Origin: Dyadobacter sp. UC 10
Lineage (GTDB): Bacteria > Bacteroidota > Bacteroidia > Cytophagales > Spirosomataceae
DNA: 64,000 nt
Direction of reading: 5' to 3'
NCBI RefSeq assembly: GCF_008369915.1
Contig: NZ_VSRN01000001.1
Location: 5,204,501 to 5,268,500 of the forward strand
The translations under genes and the position numbers were made by a program. The notes under the pieces were generated by a model that made no database searches, was not told where the DNA came from, and was given only the letters and a program-made list of their open reading frames with translations. Below, piece after piece: positions 60,925 to 64,000 of this stretch. Each line of letters starts with the position of its first letter. Position 1 is the first letter of the stretch.

Positions 60925-61932
60925 ATGAATGGAATCGACGTTGAAAACCGGAGGCTAAGGGTCTTTACCTGGCACATTCACGGGAGCTATTTATACTATC
61001 TTTCACAAGGGGATTACGATATTTTTATCCCGGTAAAACAGGACAAACCGGAAGGTTACTATGGCCGGGGAGAAACGTTTCCGTTTGGGCCGAACGTAAT
61101 CGAAGTGCCGGCGGAACAAGTCAGGAACATGCAGTTCGATTGCATTTTGTTTCAGTCGGAACGAAATTTTCTGATCGACCAGCACGAAATCCTTGCCGAC
61201 TGGCAGAAGACAATGCCCCGCGTATATGTGGAGCACAACACACCCGAAAAGCACCCGACCAACACCCGCCATGTGATGAGCGACCCCGCTGTGACGATGG
61301 TCCATGTTACGCACTTCAACAAGCTAATGTGGGACAATGGTAATACACGTAATGTACAGGTGATTGAGCATGGGGTTTGCATTCCGCCGGTGATTTATCA
61401 GGGCGATATCCCGCGTGGTATTGTGGTGATCAATCACATTGAGCAGCGCGGCAGGATTACGGGCTGGGACGTTTTTGAAGAAGTACGGAAACACGTGCCG
61501 CTCGATCTGGTTGGCATGGAAACTTCCGGCTCAGGCGGGTTGGGGGAGGTACTTAACCCGCAGCTGCCCGAATTCATCAGCCACTATCGTTTTTTCTTCA
61601 ATCCAATCCGATATACCAGCTTCGGCCTGGCGGTTTGCGAGGCGATGATGACCGGAATGCCGGTGGTAGCCCTGGCCACAACCGAATATGTAACCGTCAT
61701 CGAAAATGGCAAATCCGGATATACAGATACCAACATCGGTAAGCTGGTCGACAAAATGAATACCCTGATCAGAAATCCTGTCCTCGCTCAGAAAATGGGC
61801 CAGCATGCAAAACAAGTAGCACTTGACAAGTTCGGTATCCGGCGATTTACCAGCGAATGGGAAAGGGTTTTCCGGGCGACGATTCAATTAAACTTCCACA
61901 ATCATGAAAAGGAGAATAGCATTTATCAGTGA
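60925..61932 (+). CDS. GT4-type glycosyltransferase
   Basis: 335 residues from the ATG at 60925; the frame is open from 60862 but has no likely start there. The GT-B architecture is recognisable from SFGLAVCEAMMTGMPVV and the NGKSGYTDTNIGKLVDKMN region, with WHIHGSYLYYLSQ at the N-terminus. The classic Rossmann start and CGV donor loop are less clear, so it is a divergent GT4. It overlaps the next gene by 29 bases (61904-61932), and the two are one operon. Role: addition of a sugar in the glycan made together with the minus-strand genes. Confidence 0.75.
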   Translation: MNGIDVENRRLRVFTWHIHGSYLYYLSQGDYDIFIPVKQDKPEGYYGRGETFPFGPNVIEVPAEQVRNMQFDCILFQSERNFLIDQHEILADWQKTMPRVYVEHNTPEKHPTNTRHVMSDPAVTMVHVTHFNKLMWDNGNTRNVQVIEHGVCIPPVIYQGDIPRGIVVINHIEQRGRITGWDVFEEVRKHVPLDLVGMETSGSGGLGEVLNPQLPEFISHYRFFFNPIRYTSFGLAVCEAMMTGMPVVALATTEYVTVIENGKSGYTDTNIGKLVDKMNTLIRNPVLAQKMGQHAKQVALDKFGIRRFTSEWERVFRATIQLNFHNHEKENSIYQ

Positions 61933-63229
61933 GCACGCATCGCCGCTGGCTGTATTGGGCGGAGTTGATAGCGGCGGACAAAACGTGTATGTGGCCGAAA
62001 TTTGCAAATCCCTGGCTGCACTGGGATACATCATCGATATTTTCACCAGAAAGGATGCCGCTGTTCTGACAGAGGTCGTAAGCTGGTTGCCGGGGATCCG
62101 CGTGATCCACATGGACGCCGGTCCGGCGAAGGAAGTTCCCAAAGAAGCCTTGCTGGGATATATGGACGAATTCACCAGAAGCATGATCACTTTTATCAAA
62201 AAACAGCAATTCGATTACGAATTGGTGCATGCGAACTTCTTTATGTCTGGTCTGGTGGCATCGGAGATCAAAAGACGCCTTGGAATACCGTATGTGATCA
62301 CATTTCACGCACTGGGCAAGATCCGCATGATACACCAGAAGGAAAAAGACGCATTTCCTGCCGCCCGGCTGGATATTGAACAAATGCTGGTTAACGATGC
62401 TGATTACATTATCGCGGAATGCCCGCAGGACAAGCAGGACCTGATCGGGCATTACAACGCCGATCCCTCCCGGATCACGATTATTCCTTGCGGGTTCAGT
62501 TCGGAAGAGTTTTATCCGGCTTCCAAAGCAAAAGCGAGACAGCGGCTGGGGCTGAAAAAAGATGAGGTAGTGCTTTTGCAGCTCGGCCGGATCGTGCCCC
62601 GGAAAGGTATTGACAACGTGATACGGGCGATGCGGTATTTAAAGGATATTCCAAAAGTAAGGCTGCTGGTGGTAGGCGGCTCCGATGACAAGCCCGATTT
62701 TTCACGGGACACGGAACTCCGTCGCTTGAAAGAGGTTGCAGAACAGGAGGGAGTTGCCGCTGCCGTGGAATTTGTCGGGCGCAGGAACAGGCAACAGCTG
62801 CGCCATTACTATCAGGCAGCCGACTTTTTTATCTCCACGCCCTGGTACGAACCATTCGGCATTACCCCGCTCGAAGCAATGGCCTGCGGTACCCCCGTAA
62901 TCGGCTCGGACGTCGGCGGGATTAAGTATACGGTTTTGCACGGAGAAACGGGCTTTCTGGTGCCGCCGCATGATCCCAGGAACCTGGCCGATGCGGTGCT
63001 GGAAGGGGTTTCCTGCCCTGAGAAATACCGTAAACTTTGCCAAAATGCATTGAAGCGGGTTAATGAAAACTTCACCTGGAGTTATGTGGCCCAAAAAGCG
63101 CACCGACTTTATAGCCGCGTGGCCGGTAAGAGAGTTGTAACTCCGCTTTATTTGCTGCAATTGAAAAGATCAAAAAGGAAGCCGGTAGCCGAACCTGTTT
63201 TCAGCATACCTGCCTTTGCAGTTTCTTAA
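61904..63229 (+). CDS. GT4 family glycosyltransferase
   Basis: 441 residues, GT-B fold of the sucrose-phosphate synthase/MshA-like group. The N-terminal domain has GGVDSGGQNVYVAEICKSLA and YELVHANFFMSGLVASEIK; the C-terminal domain has IIPCGFSSEEFYP, LGRIVPRKGIDNVI and EPFGITPLEAMACGTPV, where the EX7E motif is intact. It probably uses a UDP- or GDP-sugar. Its start lies inside the upstream GT4 gene. It belongs to the five-gene glycan module around the divergent promoter at 60.6-60.9 kb. Confidence 0.93.
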   Translation: MKRRIAFISEHASPLAVLGGVDSGGQNVYVAEICKSLAALGYIIDIFTRKDAAVLTEVVSWLPGIRVIHMDAGPAKEVPKEALLGYMDEFTRSMITFIKKQQFDYELVHANFFMSGLVASEIKRRLGIPYVITFHALGKIRMIHQKEKDAFPAARLDIEQMLVNDADYIIAECPQDKQDLIGHYNADPSRITIIPCGFSSEEFYPASKAKARQRLGLKKDEVVLLQLGRIVPRKGIDNVIRAMRYLKDIPKVRLLVVGGSDDKPDFSRDTELRRLKEVAEQEGVAAAVEFVGRRNRQQLRHYYQAADFFISTPWYEPFGITPLEAMACGTPVIGSDVGGIKYTVLHGETGFLVPPHDPRNLADAVLEGVSCPEKYRKLCQNALKRVNENFTWSYVAQKAHRLYSRVAGKRVVTPLYLLQLKRSKRKPVAEPVFSIPAFAVS

Positions 63230-63479
63230 AATTTTCCGCAATTGGGGTCAGTAAAATATAGAAAACTCAGAATGATACGCTGGTCGCGTTTTTAGTAAAT
63301 CAAACAAATTAGATTTCAGCGCGAACAATACTGTCGTTATAATATTTTTCACTGATAGATAATCGAAGATTTTCCGATGGCGCCAGTTTGATCTGGTTCA
63401 TTGAAATTAGAAGGGGTGCTTGACGGGCGGCATGGTTTTAGCAGGTTGCTTCTCGTTCCATCCAACGTTTTGACATATT

Positions 63480-64000
63480 ATGAGGGCAGCAATCATTGAG
63501 AAGTACGGTGAACCGGAAGTTTTTCAAATAAAGGAAATGCCGATTCCCGAGTTAAAAGACGGGCAGGTATTGATTCAAAACAAAGCTTCGTCCGTCAACC
63601 CGGTTGATACACTGGTAAGGCAGGGCAAGACAAGGCTGCTGACGGGTTTGTTTGGAGAGCATATCATCGGGTCTGATTTCAGCGGCATAGTGATCAAATC
63701 CCAAAGCGCTGCTTTTTCGGTCGGAACGGAAGTGTATGGAATGATGAGTGCTGTAAAAGGAGGGGCTTATGCGGAGATGATCGTGGTAGAAGAAAGCGAC
63801 GTGGCCGCAAAACCTTCGAACCTGTCATTTACCGAAGCAGCTGTGATCCCCCTGGTTGGCCTCACCGCATGGCAGGGGCTGGTTGTCGACGGCGTGCTCG
63901 GCACCGGGCAAAATGTGCTGGTTACGGGATGTACGGGGGGAGTTGGCACGATGGCCACGCAGATAGCAAAACATTTCGGCTGTACTGTTACCGGCACGTG
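63480..64000 (+). CDS. Zinc-type alcohol dehydrogenase/quinone oxidoreductase, N-terminal part (truncated by window)
   Basis: 173 complete codons are visible from the ATG at 63480, which overlaps the row end, and the gene runs past the window. It is an MDR-superfamily protein: MRAAIIEKYGEPEVFQIKEM, NPVDTLVRQGK and GSDFSGIVIK, then VLVTGCTGGVGTMATQIA (NADPH-binding). The pattern fits NADPH:quinone reductase (Qor) type, which lacks the catalytic zinc. Whether it is part of the glycan module is unclear; 250 bases separate them. Confidence 0.9.
   Translation, partial: MRAAIIEKYGEPEVFQIKEMPIPELKDGQVLIQNKASSVNPVDTLVRQGKTRLLTGLFGEHIIGSDFSGIVIKSQSAAFSVGTEVYGMMSAVKGGAYAEMIVVEESDVAAKPSNLSFTEAAVIPLVGLTAWQGLVVDGVLGTGQNVLVTGCTGGVGTMATQIAKHFGCTVTGT

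Noticed and set aside
1..64000. tRNA, rRNA, CRISPR array, transposase or integrase
   Set aside because: I scanned for typical T-loop patterns, regularly spaced direct repeats and transposase motifs and found nothing that holds up.

Overview
The window looks like chromosomal DNA of a Bacteroidota bacterium of the Cytophagales type, plausibly Dyadobacter or a close relative; this is inferred from gene content, not from a search. Supporting signs are a SusC/SusD pair, many Bacteroidota lipoproteins (including a DUF4249 protein), a DUF1501 tail followed by a Planctomycete-type cytochrome protein, a DUF1080 protein, a GH127 enzyme, a C10 protease and TAnnTTTG-type promoter boxes. I found no rRNA, tRNA, CRISPR array, insertion sequence or prophage.

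Layout. 0-7.1 kb: tail of a DUF1501 gene, a membrane cytochrome c/LRR protein, a cellobiose 2-epimerase, a very acidic small protein, a sorbosone-dehydrogenase-like beta-propeller, an SDR oxidoreductase and a DUF1080 (3-keto-disaccharide hydrolase family) protein; together they suggest oxidative sugar metabolism in the envelope. 7.3-13.4 kb: a stress-type protein, an S9 peptidase, an overlapping pair of small genes with a helix-turn-helix protein, and an M1 aminopeptidase. 13.4-18.6 kb: an accessory-looking stretch with an unknown 185-aa protein behind a 15-bp palindrome, a VOC protein, an AraC regulator, a DinB protein, a RelE/ParE-type toxin-antitoxin operon with a repeated-half-site operator, and a streptopain-like C10 protease next to a small unknown exported protein, partly AT-rich. 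18.6-33.2 kb: GH127, a PhoX-like protein, a di-heme peroxidase, a glycerophosphodiesterase, a PAS histidine kinase with a single-domain response regulator, a membrane MutS-like ATPase, DUF4249, TspO-like, histone-deacetylase-like and endonuclease/phosphatase-like proteins.

33.3-43.6 kb: an isolated susC-susD pair ending in a clear terminator, small lipoproteins, TauE/SafE, a second AraC-VOC set and a serine hydrolase, closed by an 8-nt-period repeat. 43.6-45.4 kb: three small envelope genes around three copies of a Fur/Zur-like palindrome (best copy 11-1-11), which looks like a small metal-homeostasis regulon with a MerTP-like transporter whose HMA-like domain lacks the metal-binding cysteines. 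45.4-56.8 kb: an acyltransferase, a sulfatase, a membrane GT-C-like protein, an outer-membrane protein made of two repeated halves, a FAD-Rieske oxidoreductase, GlgX and a tiny lipoprotein.

56.8-63.2 kb: a compact glycan module of GT9, GT2 and NodU/CmcH-type carbamoyltransferase on the minus strand (overlapping genes), divergent from two overlapping GT4 glycosyltransferases on the plus strand. It probably builds a carbamoylated surface or secreted glycan. The window ends inside an alcohol dehydrogenase/quinone oxidoreductase gene. The strongest leads for a little-described system are the palindrome-controlled metal module (43.6-45.4 kb), the toxin-antitoxin/C10 protease island (16.0-18.5 kb) and the carbamoyltransferase-glycosyltransferase module.
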